This document shows positions 22,530-35,000 of a stretch of DNA of 64,000 nucleotides, in pieces. Numbering within the stretch: position 1 is the stretch's first letter; each line of letters opens with the position of its first letter. Location of the stretch: positions 17,272,648-17,336,647 of the forward strand of contig JAVIAB010000024.1 of the NCBI GenBank assembly GCA_032433765.1. The letters run 5' to 3'. The DNA comes from Megaustenia siamemsis. Its lineage: Eukaryota > Mollusca > Gastropoda > Stylommatophora > Ariophantidae. The notes below the pieces were generated by a model. The model made no database searches. It saw only the letters and a list, made by a program, of their open reading frames with translations, and was not told the origin of the DNA. A program made the position numbers and the translations under genes.

Positions 22530-22768
22530 TCATAGTTTCATATGGCCAGTGTGGCCTTTTATACGCATAATTTGTGTTAGCTGCAGTCCTGTAGGATGTG
22601 TGATGCAGCCTGTACCACTTGTCCACACGTACATGCTTGTGTTCCTAATCTTGTATACAAGAGTCAAGTTCTTAGTCGTTAGATGACGACCTGTTTCGTG
22701 TGAGCAAGTAGGTAGTAATGCTGCTATTATTGGGGTTTCGTACCGCTGGACAAGTTTAATCATACTGA

Positions 22769-22820
<52 letters not shown>

Positions 22821-22965
22821 AGTGGTGTGTGATCGGTAAACGTGGCTGTTCAATTGTCCTACCAATCTCTGGTCAAAATATTCATTTCTTTTATTTCCTA
22901 GTATACCACATTGGAATGATATCCACTGTAAAACACCATTTCTTCGATTAAACAATTTTAGCAAT
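22530..22965 (-). mobile_element. LINE relic (RNase H region), antisense, with (TC)n inside
   Basis: The minus strand reads LQWISFQCGILGNKRNEYFD, resembling the WIPSHCGIPGNERAD motif near the end of LINE-encoded RNase H. The acidic and ERAD residues are degraded. A (TC)n run occupies 22771-22818, beyond which a weak TGR-type tail continues. Dead fragment, clade uncertain. Confidence 0.6.
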
Positions 22966-23019
22966 ATACTTTCATTTCTTCATTTTTTAAAAAAACATTC
23001 TTTAAGCGTTAATGATATC

Positions 23020-23720
23020 ATTATAGGGAAAACAGAGTAGGTGAATTTAAATACCTAGGAAGTCTAGTGGCAAACGACAATTCACAAACATCAGATATAG
23101 ACTCCAGATGCAACAAACCTAGTCAAACCATCGGACAGCTGTCACCACTATTGTCCAACAAGGAAATAACTCTAGAGGTAAAACGGGCACTCTGCAATGC
23201 AATCTTCATCCCAACGTTGTGCTACCAATGCCAGTCCTGGACCCAAGGTGCAAGAACACAGCAAGAAGAAAAAAAACCTCAGCAGAGATGAAGTGTGTTA
23301 GACGAATGACAGGAAACAGCCTGAGATCACAAGATCATAAATTAAGAACTGAGAAAAAAAACTAGAAATAACCCCCCGCCATAGAATATATAAAGAAACA
23401 ATAGATAAAACGGTCTGCTAGTGACAAATCAGAAAGATCAAAACACAACACAACGATCCTTCAATAAAAGTTGCGAGAACACCAGACCCAAGGGCCGACA
23501 ACGAAAAACATGGATTGACGGAATATTAGAAGTACTAGGAAACATAACAGCAGCAGAGACGAACAGAAAAACAAAAGACCGCAAATTATATCTCTCTTCC
23601 CCCCCCCCCCCCTCTCGACAGAGAAAGGCACGTGAGGAAGGAAAGAAGAAGAAGAAGATTATAGAGCAAGACCATTCAGAGAAGAAACACTACCAAAAAT
23701 ACAAAGGTAGGAGATGAATA
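23020..23720 (+). mobile_element. LINE-C RT 3' fragment, dead
   Basis: Reads FKYLGSLVANDNSQTSDIDS, LSNKEITLEVKRALCNAIFI, PTLCYQCQSW and, after frame changes, GRQRKTWIDGILEVLGNITA. This is the post-palm region of an RTE-like reverse transcriptase. A C-run at 23599-23611 interrupts it. Another copy is antisense at 54655-55025. Confidence 0.8.
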
Positions 23721-24143
23721 TCAACTCTCCAGGAATGACTAAGTTATCATATACCGCCTCCGCGCTGGCCACAACAGGATGAGATGCAACATGTACTACA
23801 AACTCAAGACAGGTACCACAAGTAGCCCGGTCCCTGCACTCTAGCAGATATGACAGGAGAACACAACATGCGCAAGACTGTGCGACCCATTTCTCCACTA
23901 CCTTGGAAGAGGATCTATATGGTGAAACCCAAAACATGAAACATAACATGAGGCAGCGGACATCAGAAGAGAATCCGAAATCACGGTATGAATGAGTCAT
24001 GATCGCAGAAGAAGTTGTAGAACCTTTTTGCAAGTATTCAGACGTTTGTAGTCAGAGATTTTCTTCCATGAGAGCAGTTGTACCAGGCTAACGAATCATT
24101 GCTGTCCTGATTTAGATCACGTTTCCCTTCTTTGACATCTACT
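23721..24143. other. Unassigned
   Basis: No recognised gene or repeat. It may include a LINE-C 3' remnant. Confidence 0.4.
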
Positions 24144-24153
24144 ACCTCTATTC

Positions 24154-24292
24154 TTTATTTTCGTATCGTGAATTTCGATGCTTGAAGCGACACTGTCCAG
24201 AAGTCTCTGAGCACTTCTGGATAGGCGGCCGAGCACAACGGGTGGAAACTCGCGTGCTAAGACGCCGAATCAAGTCTCGTACTTTACCTTTT
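24154..24292 (+). mobile_element. SINE-3, 5'-truncated, with 9-bp target-site duplication
   Basis: Matches 30535-30662: TTTCGATGCT, CACTTCTGGATAGGCGGCCG, ACTCGCGTGCTAAGACGCCG and GTCTCGTACTTTACC. CCTCTATTC is duplicated at 24145-24153 and 24293-24301. Confidence 0.87.
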
Positions 24293-24301
24293 CCTCTATT
24301 C

Positions 24302-24849
24302 AGAAAGGCATGGTCCGTGTGATAAGATGCTTAGTAGTAGGAAACTCTTTGTACAGAGCTTCGCAGCAGGAGGCAATCTGATCTTCAGAAGAGCCCCTGT
24401 CGAGCAAGTGTTTCGACCCTCTAGCTTCTTGACACTATAGGGGAGGTGAGCCCGCCTGGGTCATGACTCCCAGGCGTCGACCTCCTGCTGCTTTGCCTCT
24501 AAGGCTTACACAGTATGTTCGGCACGAAATAACTACACTTACTACGCAAAACATTCGAAAATAGTTTAATTAAGAAACTTAAGATACATAAGAAAAAAAA
24601 AGGTGAAGACAGATTAAGAAGCTGGGATAAACATGGTGCGATCATAAGAGAACGGCACCATTGTGGATTTACATGCAAGGACTAACATGCTCCTCTGCAT
24701 CCATTTTGTTTACTGTTTTATCACTGTCCTTGAAAACGCAACAGACCAAAACATCTAGACAGTATTCTGCCTGGGAGCGGTCTATTTATAGTCGTATTAA
24801 GAGCAGACGACAAAGAGATTTATTCATTTCTTTAGTCTTTCGCTGAACT
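24302..24849. other. Unassigned
   Basis: No recognised gene or repeat family. Confidence 0.4.
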
Positions 24850-25797
24850 GAAGGAAGGAATGCATGAAGGAAGGAATGCATGAAGGAAGGAAGGAAGGAA
24901 GGAAGGAAGGAAGGAAGGAAGGAAGGAAGGAAGGAAGGAAGGGGAAGGAAGGAAGGAAGGAAGGAAGGAAGGAAGGAAGGAAGGAAGGAAGGAAGGAAGG
25001 AAGGAAGGAAGGAAGGAAGGAAGGAAGGAAGGAAGGAAGGGGGAAGGGAGGAAGGAAGGGGAAGGGAAGGAAGGAGGAAGGAAGGAAGGAAGGGAGGAAG
25101 GAAGGAAGGAAGGAGGGAGGAAGGAAAGAAGGGAGGGAGAGAGGAAGGAAGGGAGGGAGAGAGGAAGGAAGGGGAGGAGGAGAGGAAGGAAGGGGGGAGA
25201 GAGGAAGGAAGGGATAGAGGAAAGAAGGAAGGAGGAAGGAAGGAAGAAGGAAGGAAGGAAGGAAGGAAGGAAGGAAGGAAGGAAGGAAGGAAGGAAGGAA
25301 GGAAGGAAGGAAGGAAGGAAGGAAGGAAGGAGGAAGGAAGGAAGGAAGGAAGGAAGGAAGGAAGGAAGGAAGGAAGGAAGGAAGGAAGGGGAAGGAGGAA
25401 GGAAGGGGAAGGAAGGGGAAGGAAGGAAGGAAGGAAGGGGAAGGAAGGAAGGAAGGAAGGAAGGAAGGAAGGAAGGAAGGAAGGAAGGAAGGAAGGGGGA
25501 AGGAAGGAAGGAAGGGGAAGGAAAGGGAGGGGAGGAAAGAAGGGAGGGAAGAGAGGAAGGAAGGGAAGGGAGAGAGGAAGGAAGGGAGGGAAGGAAGAGG
25601 AAGGAAGGGGGGAAGGAGGAAGGAAGGAAGGATAGGAGGAAGGAAGGAAGGAAGGAAGGAAGGAAGGGAGGGAGGGAAGGGGAAGGAAGGAAGGGAGGAA
25701 GGAAGGGAAGGAGGGAGGGAGGGAGGATAGGAAGGAAGGAAGGAAGGAAGGAAGGAAGGGAGGAAGGAAGGAAGGAAGGAGGGGAGAGAGGAAGGAA
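24850..25797. repeat. (GGAA)n polypurine tract, about 950 bp
   Basis: GGAA tetramers with GGGA and GGGGAA variants. The plus strand is almost purely purine from 24884 on, broken by single T residues near 25214, 25632 and 25727. Very long open frames on both strands (KEGR repeats forward, FLPS repeats reverse) are composition artefacts. Confidence 0.97.
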
Positions 25798-26844
25798 TTC
25801 TCACACAAAAAAGACTATAAAGCTTTACCATAATAAGTCTAGGATTGATTGAAAGCACACACTATTAAAGTTAGACGAACATGCACTGACTTACCTACAA
25901 GATTTCCTAGATTCTTTCCAGTTTCCGACTACTGCACACTGTACAATTACAATGGATCTTACTCTCAGAAATACAAATACTCCGCCGCTATTTTGTTATT
26001 TCTTCTGTCTTGTTCATTCTCATAGTTCGTAACTGATGAATTTTATAAAGGTAATTGCTAGGTGAGGTCTCCAAACAGTCTTGTATGAACGGAGAATGCA
26101 TACAGCCACAGACATCAAATTCAGTCTGGACGCAGTCGTTATTTTTTCCTTTAATTCCTTCGAAAATAAACTCGAAAATCGACGATACTGAACCACAAAT
26201 CACAACCACTTAATCGCAATTACTATTTCAGCAAAAAATCCCACAATCAATCAATCGTTATATCTAATCACTTATCAGTCTGTAAAATGGGATAAGTAGC
26301 TACAGAACTTAGCATTACAATAATTAGCTATTCCTTTCAATATCACCAAGTTGGCGGGCAAATAACTTTACTTTTAAGTGCTGTGTTACAGCTTCGTCAG
26401 CATTTCTACTCGACTGTCTTTCTTTTAGACTACAATTTTGTTTTGTAAGATGAAACATGAATATAGAATTTTTTTATATTTTATTCTATCCATTATCAAA
26501 TACGTTTATTAAAGTAAGTACACCACCAAAAGTGATATTTTGAAGATACAAATTTGTATAAAAAGTTTACTGCAAGGGTTATAAATGTGCCTTTAAATTA
26601 GTTTGCAACATGTTTCCGTTATTCTCTCATGATGTGTGCTTCACAGACTAACGTTGTTATATACGTTAATGACATACACGTTGATTGTAATGAGACTTCA
26701 GTATTTATTTCAAATCGTCCAGACTCAAAACAGAAAACCTTCAATGATACATGACAAGACCAACCAGTCCGTTGATCAACCATTCACTTTCAGCAGGACA
26801 TCATGTCACGCAGCAAAGAACTGAAAATACAAGAACACAAATTC
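25798..26844. other. Unassigned
   Basis: AT-rich. The open frames are short and resemble nothing I recognise. Confidence 0.45.
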
Positions 26845-28940
26845 ACTTTATGACTAAATCATTTACCTCACAAACTTAATCAATCAAACTCTTTGATCAC
26901 ATACACTTCACTGACCATTTACATCACACACTTAATCAATAAAACTCTTTGATCACATAAACTTCACTAACCATTTACATCACACACTTAATCAATCAAA
27001 CTCTTTGATCACATAAACTAACTTCACTGACCATTTACATCACAAACTTAAACAATCAAACTCTTTGGTCGCATACACTTCACTGACCATTTACCTCACA
27101 CACTTAATCAATAAAACTCTTTGATCACATAAACTTCACTGACCATTTACCTCATAAACTTAATCAATCAAACTCTTTGATCACATAAACTTCACTGACC
27201 TTTTACATCACACACTTAATCAATCAAAGTCTTTGATCACATAAACTTCACTGACCATTTACATCACACACTTAATCAATCAAATTCTTTGATCACATAA
27301 ACTAACTTCACTGACCATTTACATCACAAACTTAATCAATCAAACTCTTTGATCACATAAACTAACTTCACTGACCATTTACATCACACACTTAATCAAT
27401 CAAACTCTTTGATCACATAAACTAACTTCACTGACCATTTACATCACAAACTTAAACAATCAAACTCTTTGATCACATACACTTCACTGACCATTTACCT
27501 CACAAACTTAATCAATCAAACTCTTTGATCACATAAACTCCACTGACCATTTACATCACACACTTAATCAATAAAACTCTTTGATCACATACACTTCACT
27601 GACCATTTAACTCGCACACTTAATCAATCAAACTCTTTGATCACATACACTTCACTGACCATTTACATCACAAACTTAATCAATCAAACTCTTTGATCAC
27701 ATAAACTTCACTGATCATTTACATCACAAACATAATCAATCAATCTCTTTGATCATATAAACTTCACTGATCATTTACCTCACAAACATAATCAATGAAA
27801 CTTTTTGATCATATAAACTTCACTGACCATTTATCCTCACAAACATAATCAATCAATCTCTTTGATCACATAAACTCCACTGACCATTTACCTCACACAC
27901 TTAATCAATAAAACTCTTTGATCACATACACTTCACTGACCATTTAACTCGCACACTTAATCAATCAAACTCTTTGATCACATACACTTCACTAACCATT
28001 TACATCACAAACTTAATCAAACAAATTCTTTGATCACATAAACTAACTTCACTGACCATTTACCTCATAAACATAATCAATCAATCTCTATGATCACATA
28101 AAATTCACTGACCATTTACCTCACACACTTAATCAATCAAACTCTTTGATCACATAAACTAACTTCACTGACCATTTACCTCACAAACTTAATCAATCAA
28201 ACTCTTTGATCACATACACTTCACTGACCATTTACCTCACACACTTAATCAATGAAACTCTTTGATCACATAAACTAACTTCACTGACCATTTACCTCAC
28301 ACACTTAATCAATCAAACTCTTTGATCACATAAACTAACTTCATTGACCATTTACCTCACACACTTAATCAATCAAACTCTTTGATCACATAAACTAACT
28401 TCACTGACCATTTACCTCACACACTTAATCAATCAAACTCTTTGATCACATAAACTAACTTCACTGACCATTTACCTCACACACTTAATCAATCAAACTC
28501 TTTGATCACATAAACTAACTTCACTGACCATTTACCTCACACACTTAATCAATCCAGTACCCTTGATCACATAAACTTCACTGACCATTTACCTCACAAA
28601 CATAATCAATCAATCTCTTTGATCACATAAACTTCACTGACCATTTACCTCACACACTTAATCAATCCAGTACCCTTGATCACATAAACTTCACTGATCA
28701 TTTACCTTACAAACATAATCAATCAATCTCTTTGATCACATACACTTTACTGACCATTTACCTCACACACATAATCAATCAAACTCTTTGATCACATAAA
28801 CTTCACTGATCATTTACATCACAAACATAATCAATCAATCTCTTTGATCATATAAACTTCACTGACCATTTACCTCACAAACATAATCAATCAATCTCTT
28901 TGATCATATAAACTTCACTGACCATTTACCTCACAAACGT
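26845..28940. repeat. 56/60-bp minisatellite, about 36 copies
   Basis: The unit runs CACTTAATCAATCAAACTCT, TTGATCACATAAACTTCACT, GACCATTTACATCACA (56 bp). The 60-bp variant has AAACTAACTTCACTG in place of AAACTTCACTG. Another variant, CAAACATAATCAATCAATCT, predominates at the 3' end. The 60-bp form occurs as a run of consecutive units at 28260-28560. Confidence 0.95.
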
Positions 28941-29185
28941 ATTACTTCCATTTCTTCTACTGATTTCATAAACTCATCTTCATCACTCCGTTGATACCAT
29001 CAGCTCATTACTTTATTAAACTTAGGTGTGCAGTCATTTTCCTGACTGCTGACTAGGTTAACTTGAAAATCTAGACACCACAGCATAGAAAATATAATCT
29101 ATAGGTATTTAGTCGCAAGAAAGGGGGGGGGGGGAGAAACAGAGAGAGAGAGAAAGTGGAGAGACAGAGAGAGAGATATGTATAT
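28941..29185. other. Unassigned, with G-run and (GA)n at 29124-29176
   Basis: G homopolymer followed by GA repeats sits against the 3' end of the antisense LINE-J and may have replaced its tail. Confidence 0.5.
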
Positions 29186-29881
29186 CGAGTGCCGTCTCCG
29201 CTTCGAAAGTTAACCACAATGGAGCACCATTCCGCTGTGCCTCTTACTTTGATGGTGCAGATTGTCACAGGTTTACTCGTCCATTTTTTTATGTTACTCG
29301 TCCATGTTAGTCTTGGTCTGCCTTTTACCTTGTATTTTCCCTTCCAAGATTACTTTCAGTAGGCCATTGTGTCTTTTAACATGCCCCAAAAATTTCATTT
29401 GTCCTCTTTAAATTATTTTTAGTAGTTCTCTTTACATTTTTAGCAATTTCAACACTTCGTCGTTTGTTTTCTTTTCCATTCTTTCTATTCTTCTATAAAT
29501 CCACATTTTAAAGACTTAAATTCTCTGTTCTGTTTTCTTATCTAATGTCCATGTTTATGCACCATACAGGAATATTGAGAAGATATAACATTTTGCTATT
29601 CCTAATTTTTAGATCTGGTGTTATTTGTTTTGATATTAGCGTATTTTTCATTGCATTAAAATTACTTTTTGCCATTCCTATTCATTTGTTTACTTCAGTG
29701 TACATTTTCCATCACTGGTTATAGTATGGCTAAGGTAGCTGTAGCCCTAAACTGTCTCCAGGTGTATTCCTTCAATTTTTATATCCACTTGTAGGCTTTG
29801 AGTATTATCTTTGTTTTATGATCATAGTTTTAGTTTTTCTGATATTCATATGTAGTTCATATTTTATGCTTGTCATGTTTA

Positions 29882-31962
29882 TAAAACAAACTCTAAAGAT
29901 AGGTACTTGGAATGTGAGAACACTCATGCAGAAGAGTAAACTAGAAAACATCATACAAGAAATGAAAAGAATGGGTTTACAATTACTGGGACTTTGCGAA
30001 ATGAGATACACCGGATCAGGGGAGATGTATTCTGATAAACATAAAATAATCTATTCTGGAGGTACTGAACACCAAAGAGGAGTAGGTATCATCTTGGATG
30101 CAGAAATGCAAGAACAGTGAAAGGCTTTTACCCAATATCTGACAGAGTCCTTTTAGTGAAATTGAATGGAAAGCCAATAGACATAAATCTTATACAAGTT
30201 TATGCACCAACAGTAGACAGTCTAGAGGAAACAATTGGTAAATTTTACAACGAGTTAAATGAGGCACTTCATAAATGCAAACCACATGAAAACACCATAG
30301 TTCTAGGGGATTTTAACGCAATAGTAGGAAAGGAAAGAGTTGAGGAAGTAGTTGGTCATTAATGGCTTAGGCGAGAGGAATGAAAGAGGTGAGAAACTTA
30401 TTGACTGGGCAAGAACACACAACTTGATGATAGGAAACACCTGGTTGGAAATTTAAAAAAAAATTACCCCCACGGTCGACCCAGCCGTTGGCAGAAATGG
30501 GTACCAGGGTATTATCCTGGGAAGGTGAGGAATGTCGCTTCGCATCTGAGTTTCGATGCTACACTATACAGAAATATCCGAACATTTCTGGATAGGCGGC
30601 CGAGCACATATGCGTGTAAACTCGCGTGCTAAGACGCCGGTTCATGTCTCGTACTTTACCTTTTTACCGTACCTGGTTTAAGCAACATCCAAGACGTCTG
30701 TGGACATGGAAAAGCCCAGGAGACAACACACGTAATCAAATTGATTATATAATGATAAGCAATAGATTTAGTAACAGTCGGATGTGTGTGAAAACTAGAC
30801 CAGGACAGATTGCAATAGTGATCATGTACCAGTTGTGGGAAAGCTTAGAGTAAAATTAAAAACAACAAAACGGGCCTCAGTTAACATCAAGTTAAATTTA
30901 GATTTACAAAAATCAGACAAGAAGCTGCAAGACAAATATAAAATCACAATTCAGAACCGGTACAATGCAATAGAGAAGATACAAAGCATTGATGAACAGT
31001 GGGAAATGCTAAAAGAATCAATGCAACAAACATCAAAAGAGTTCATACCACCAGTGAGGACAAATTCAAGAAAGAAATGGATGACAGACGACATTTTGCA
31101 GCTAATGGATACAAGAAGAAGAAATAAAGAAAATAAAGATGGGTATAAGAGATTAAATAAAGAAATTGTAGTAAAATGCAATGAAGCAAAAGAAGCATGG
31201 CTAAAAGAGAGATGCAAAGAGATTGAAATGCAACAAAAAGGAGATGCTAAAGCTATATACAAACAAATTGAGGAATTAACAGGAAGAAAAAACACAGGTT
31301 TTGGTAACAACAAAGAAAAAGACATCACCTCGGTGCAAAATAAAGACAAGTGGAACAATATTAAAACAGGTAAATGAATTTAAATATTTGGGAACTTTGT
31401 TAACCTCAGACGGAAGATGTACAACAGAGGTGAGATGCAGAATGGCTCAGGCAAAAGCAGCTTTCCAAAAAATGAGGAAGATACTACGCAATCTATTTTT
31501 GACAATAGAAACAAGAAAAAGAGTTCTTAAATGTTATGTAGAGCCAGTCTTAACATGTGGATGTGAATCATGGACAATAGGACAACAGACAAGAAAATCA
31601 CTGGAGCCTGTAGAAATGTGGTTTTACAGAAGAATATTGAGAGTACCATGGACAGCTAAGAAGAGTATTGAAAATGTTCTGAGAGAGGTCAAAGCAAAAA
31701 GAGAGCTAATTTCCAATATTAGGAAGAAACAATCATCATTTTTTGGCCATGTAATGAGAAGGGAACAGCTGGAATATATTGTAACAACTGGAAAAATTGA
31801 GGGACGAAGAATAGAGGGAAGCAAAGCGAAAAAATAACAGACAGCTTAAGAGAATGGCTTGGCAGAAGGTTAACAACAGAAGTGATAAATAGCTGCCGAG
31901 ATCGAAAGTTGTGGAGAGACATGATCACCTACGCCAGTAAGCCCGGTATTTGATGATGATCA
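29882..31962 (+). mobile_element. LINE-A, internally deleted, with 11-bp target-site duplication
   Basis: TGTCATGTTTA is duplicated at 29871-29881 and 31963-31973. The element encodes an AP-type endonuclease (TWNVRTL, a LCEMRYTGSGE block, VLGDFNA, IDYIMI, SDHVPV) and a downstream helical region (QKRYNAIEKIQ-like, then KKWMTDDILQLMDTRRRNKE). Near 31300 it jumps from the start of the RT domain (GRKNTG) to MVTTKKKTSP and the 3' domain through GHVMRREQLEY, with a TGATGATGATCA tail. The RT palm is absent. A stop at 30118, one near 30361 and a shift near 30810 also break the endonuclease. It carries a SINE-3. Confidence 0.88.
30447..30670 (+). mobile_element. SINE-3 in LINE-A, 8-bp target-site duplication
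   Basis: ACCTGGTT occurs at 30439-30446 and 30671-30678. The endonuclease frame reads GNTW before the insert and FKQHPRRLWTW after it, so the insert lies within one coding segment. The element contains GACCCAGCCGTTGGCAGAAA, TGGGTACC, ATCCTGGGAAGGTGAGG and GGATAGGCGGCCGAGCAC, and ends CTCGTACTTTACCTTTTT. Confidence 0.9.
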
Positions 31963-33995
31963 TGTCATGTTTATTTCATTAAGTAATTGTTGTAGGTCTT
32001 TAGGATTTTCTGCTAGTAATACAGTATTACCAGCATACCTCAGGTTATTATCTTTCCATTAATGTTTAGACATGGCATCTCTGTGACGTTTGTAAATATT
32101 TGCTCAGTGTATAGATTGAACAAGCTTGGTGATAGGATGCATCCCTGTCTTACTCCTCTTTTTATATCAATGGGTGTAGAGTTCACTTTGTTATATTTTA
32201 TTATTGTTGTTTGCTCCCAATATAAATTGCATATTAGATGTATGTCTGGGTCATCTAGATGTGTGTCTTTTAGACAGTCTATAAGTTTTTTTTTATATTC
32301 TATCAAAAGCTTTTGCGTAGTCTATTAGCAGGCATATATTGGTTTGTTTATTTGTGTACTTTTCGATTAATGTCCTCATGCAGAATATTTCTTTTGCCCC
32401 ACTGTTGTTTCCTAAATCCAAATTGTTTTTTTCTTCTATTTTCATATTGATTTATTCTGAATCCTTACGTATATACCGTTTAGGAAGAGTTTTGTTACTT
32501 GGCTCATTAGGCTTATTGTTCTAAAATCACTGCATTTAACTGCACCATTCTTTTTAGGCAATGTAATGAAAGTTTATGTTTTTACCTCATTTTCATATGT
32601 ATCCTGTATAGTGTATGTATGTCGTTACATATATCTGTAATCACTTCAATGCCAACATCTTCTAGTGCCTTTAGCATGTCTATCTGTACTTAGTCGGTCC
32701 TACAGCTTTTCCCTTGTTTGTATAGTTTTTTTTACACATCCGACTTTAAGATTTTATAGCCTGATGTACATTTTATAATTGGTTTCTTTTTCCTTTCGTC
32801 AAAAATAATTGTTATATATTCCTGTCACCTATTGATTATATTTTTGTTGTATGTTAGCATTTTCCTTTTTTGTTTGCAATACATCCACTTTATGCGGCTT
32901 AAAATTTTTTTTACTAGCCATTCTCTTTATTTCTGTATGCATCCCCCTTTTGAATTTGTGTTCTATTTTCAGTTTTTTGCTTCGCTAGAGTCTTGTTTAT
33001 TTGCAATAATTTCGATTTCTATACAATTTTGACCGAGCCAGTCTTATTTTGCCCTTTCTGCAACATTGTGTGTATTTCATTATCTATTTTGTTGTATTGG
33101 GCAGTGTTCTTCGCTTGTCTTTTTATGGTGTCAGTTACTCAGTTCTGTTCTTTTCTTGAGAAAGATGTCGCATGTTTCTCGTATGCTTTTCTTTATGCAT
33201 TGCCATTGGTTGTAACTTTTTCACCATGACTTTATCTACTGTACTGATCAATCCCTTCTTCTAGCAGCTTCTCATATGTCTAGTGGTATTGTTGATGAAT
33301 TAGTCTTTTGTTTGTTTCTCTGGTTTGCCTTTCAATTTAATCATTACAGGATTGTGAACTGAGTTAATATCTGTCCCTGGATACGTGTGTTTTGGCTTTC
33401 TTGACGCTGTTAGGTAACCTATCTTTTATCATTATGTAGTCTTATACATCGTCTTGTCTCCATGGCTTTTCTATGTGAATACTTTCCTTTTCTCTTGATC
33501 AAAGTAAGTTTTACATTTCATCAGCCTGTTTGCTTCACAAAATTGCATTAATCTTTCTTCTGTCATTTCTTTTTCCTAAACCATGATTTCCTATTATGGT
33601 GTTATATCTACATTTTCCTACTTTAGCGTCATGTCACCCATTAAAATCAAGATGTCCGAGGATTTCACTTACTTCATAACTTTATTTAGATCTTCATAGT
33701 ATGCTTCTATTTGTTCATCAGTATAGCCTTGAGTATGTGCGTATATCTGTATTATTGCTATGTGGAATGGTTATGCTTCCATTTGAGTAGACATTGTATG
33801 TCCAGTGGGTACTTATATATTTTTGTAACTCTCTTTATATTAGTATTCCTACACTATTTTGATGTTCTCTTGTGTTGCCTGGATATATAAATGCATATTT
33901 TTCGTCCTGTATGTATCCACATTCTTCCACCTTGTCTCTGATATGTCTAAAATAGCTATGTTTAATCATATTAGTGGCGTATTCTCTATGTTGCC

Positions 33996-34371
33996 GCAGC
34001 TACCGCCGGTTGCCTTGAACATATGAACGAATTACAAAAGGAAATGATAATTTATATTTTTTAAATAATTATATTACACATTTTCGAATATTCTATTACA
34101 CATTTCGTAGGCCAATATGATTTATTTGCTTTGGTTTGCATTTATTAAAGCAAGGTTTCCCTCTGGCTACTATAACGACAAAGTCATCGAGACATTTTCG
34201 TCCCAAAAAAGACGGATAGAATTTACATATAAATAAGTAAATAATTTAAAATGTAGTGATGTCATTAGCAAATATAACTTCATGTTAGCCTACTGAATAT
34301 AATGTATGTGTTTATTTATTATATCAGCGGTAGCCCAGATCCAACCAAAACCAGTATACGCCACTGAATCG

Positions 34372-34373
<2 letters not shown>
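33996..34373. other. Unassigned
   Basis: AT-rich, nothing recognised. Confidence 0.45.
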
Positions 34374-34449
<76 letters not shown>

Positions 34450-34476
34450 AGAGAAAGAAAGAGAGAGAGAGAGAGA
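34374..34476. repeat. (TA)n followed by (GA)n
   Basis: A TA run to about 34426, then GA repeats with minor interruptions. Confidence 0.96.
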
Positions 34477-34487
34477 AATTCAGGAGC

Positions 34488-34745
34488 TGCGGTAGTTCAG
34501 TAGTTAGTGAATTTGATTTCTAAGGGCATGAGGTCGGGTTCGATCCTGATCGACGGCTTCCAGGTACACCCAGCCTTAATGAAACAGGTACCCAGATTAT
34601 TATGAGAAAGAAACACCGCACTGATGTACGGTAACATCCACCAGATATCCAAAAATAATGTGACGAAGGTCTAAAAATAATGTGAACACCAACCCCATAT
34701 CCCCTAAGCGTGACTACGTGGATTGACGGGGCACTATCTTCCTAT
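34488..34745 (+). mobile_element. SINE-1, diverged
   Basis: A-box region GGTAGTTCAGTAGTTAG, B box GGGTTCGATCCTG, then CACCCAGCCTTAATG, GGTACCCAG and a degraded body. Relatively old by its divergence. Confidence 0.83.
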
Positions 34746-34769
34746 TTTATTTCAATATTAGTAATCCAC

Positions 34770-35000
34770 TCGGAGGCATGACATCAGTTCTGGACCTTCC
34801 AAGGCTTAGACCGGAGAGTCAGTCCAATAACTGTCCCCATCAACTGTGTCTGAAGCCAACTGCTTCAGCAGTTTCTTATTTTGTCAGGAAAGTCAAAACA
34901 ATGACCAGGAATATCAAAGGATGATAACATTAAGGTCAAAGGTTACAGAGCCAGGTCGGCTCTGTAGAATTAGTTAGTTCCACTCCGGCCGAAGACAGAA
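34770..35000 (+). mobile_element. Dispersed repeat, family 5
   Basis: Second copy of the 16610-16830 repeat, same strand. The shared core starts at CCCATCAACTGTGTCTGAAG and ends after TTAAGGTCAAAGGTTACAGA. Confidence 0.72.

Larger units (their letters stand above)
29186..33995 (-). mobile_element. LINE-J, near full-length but dead, antisense, interrupted
   Basis: Read on the minus strand from right to left. An endonuclease start near 33990 (RDKVEECGYIQDEKYAFIYP, then a degraded GDFNA at about 33640). A DYIMIKDRLPNSV block near 33440. RT fingers FGFRKQQWGK near 32400. The palm, GVRQGCILSPSLFNLYTEQI, near 32140. The catalytic box near 32040 reads YAGN instead of YADD. The sequence resumes at 29870 and runs into the 3' domain to 29186. 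29882-31962 is a later insertion. Stops are numerous and the altered box alone would kill polymerase activity. Confidence 0.8.

Noticed and set aside
24786..25858. Open frames of about 340 residues rich in S, F, L and P
   Set aside because: They are the reverse reading of a GGAA simple repeat, with equally long frames on the other strand.
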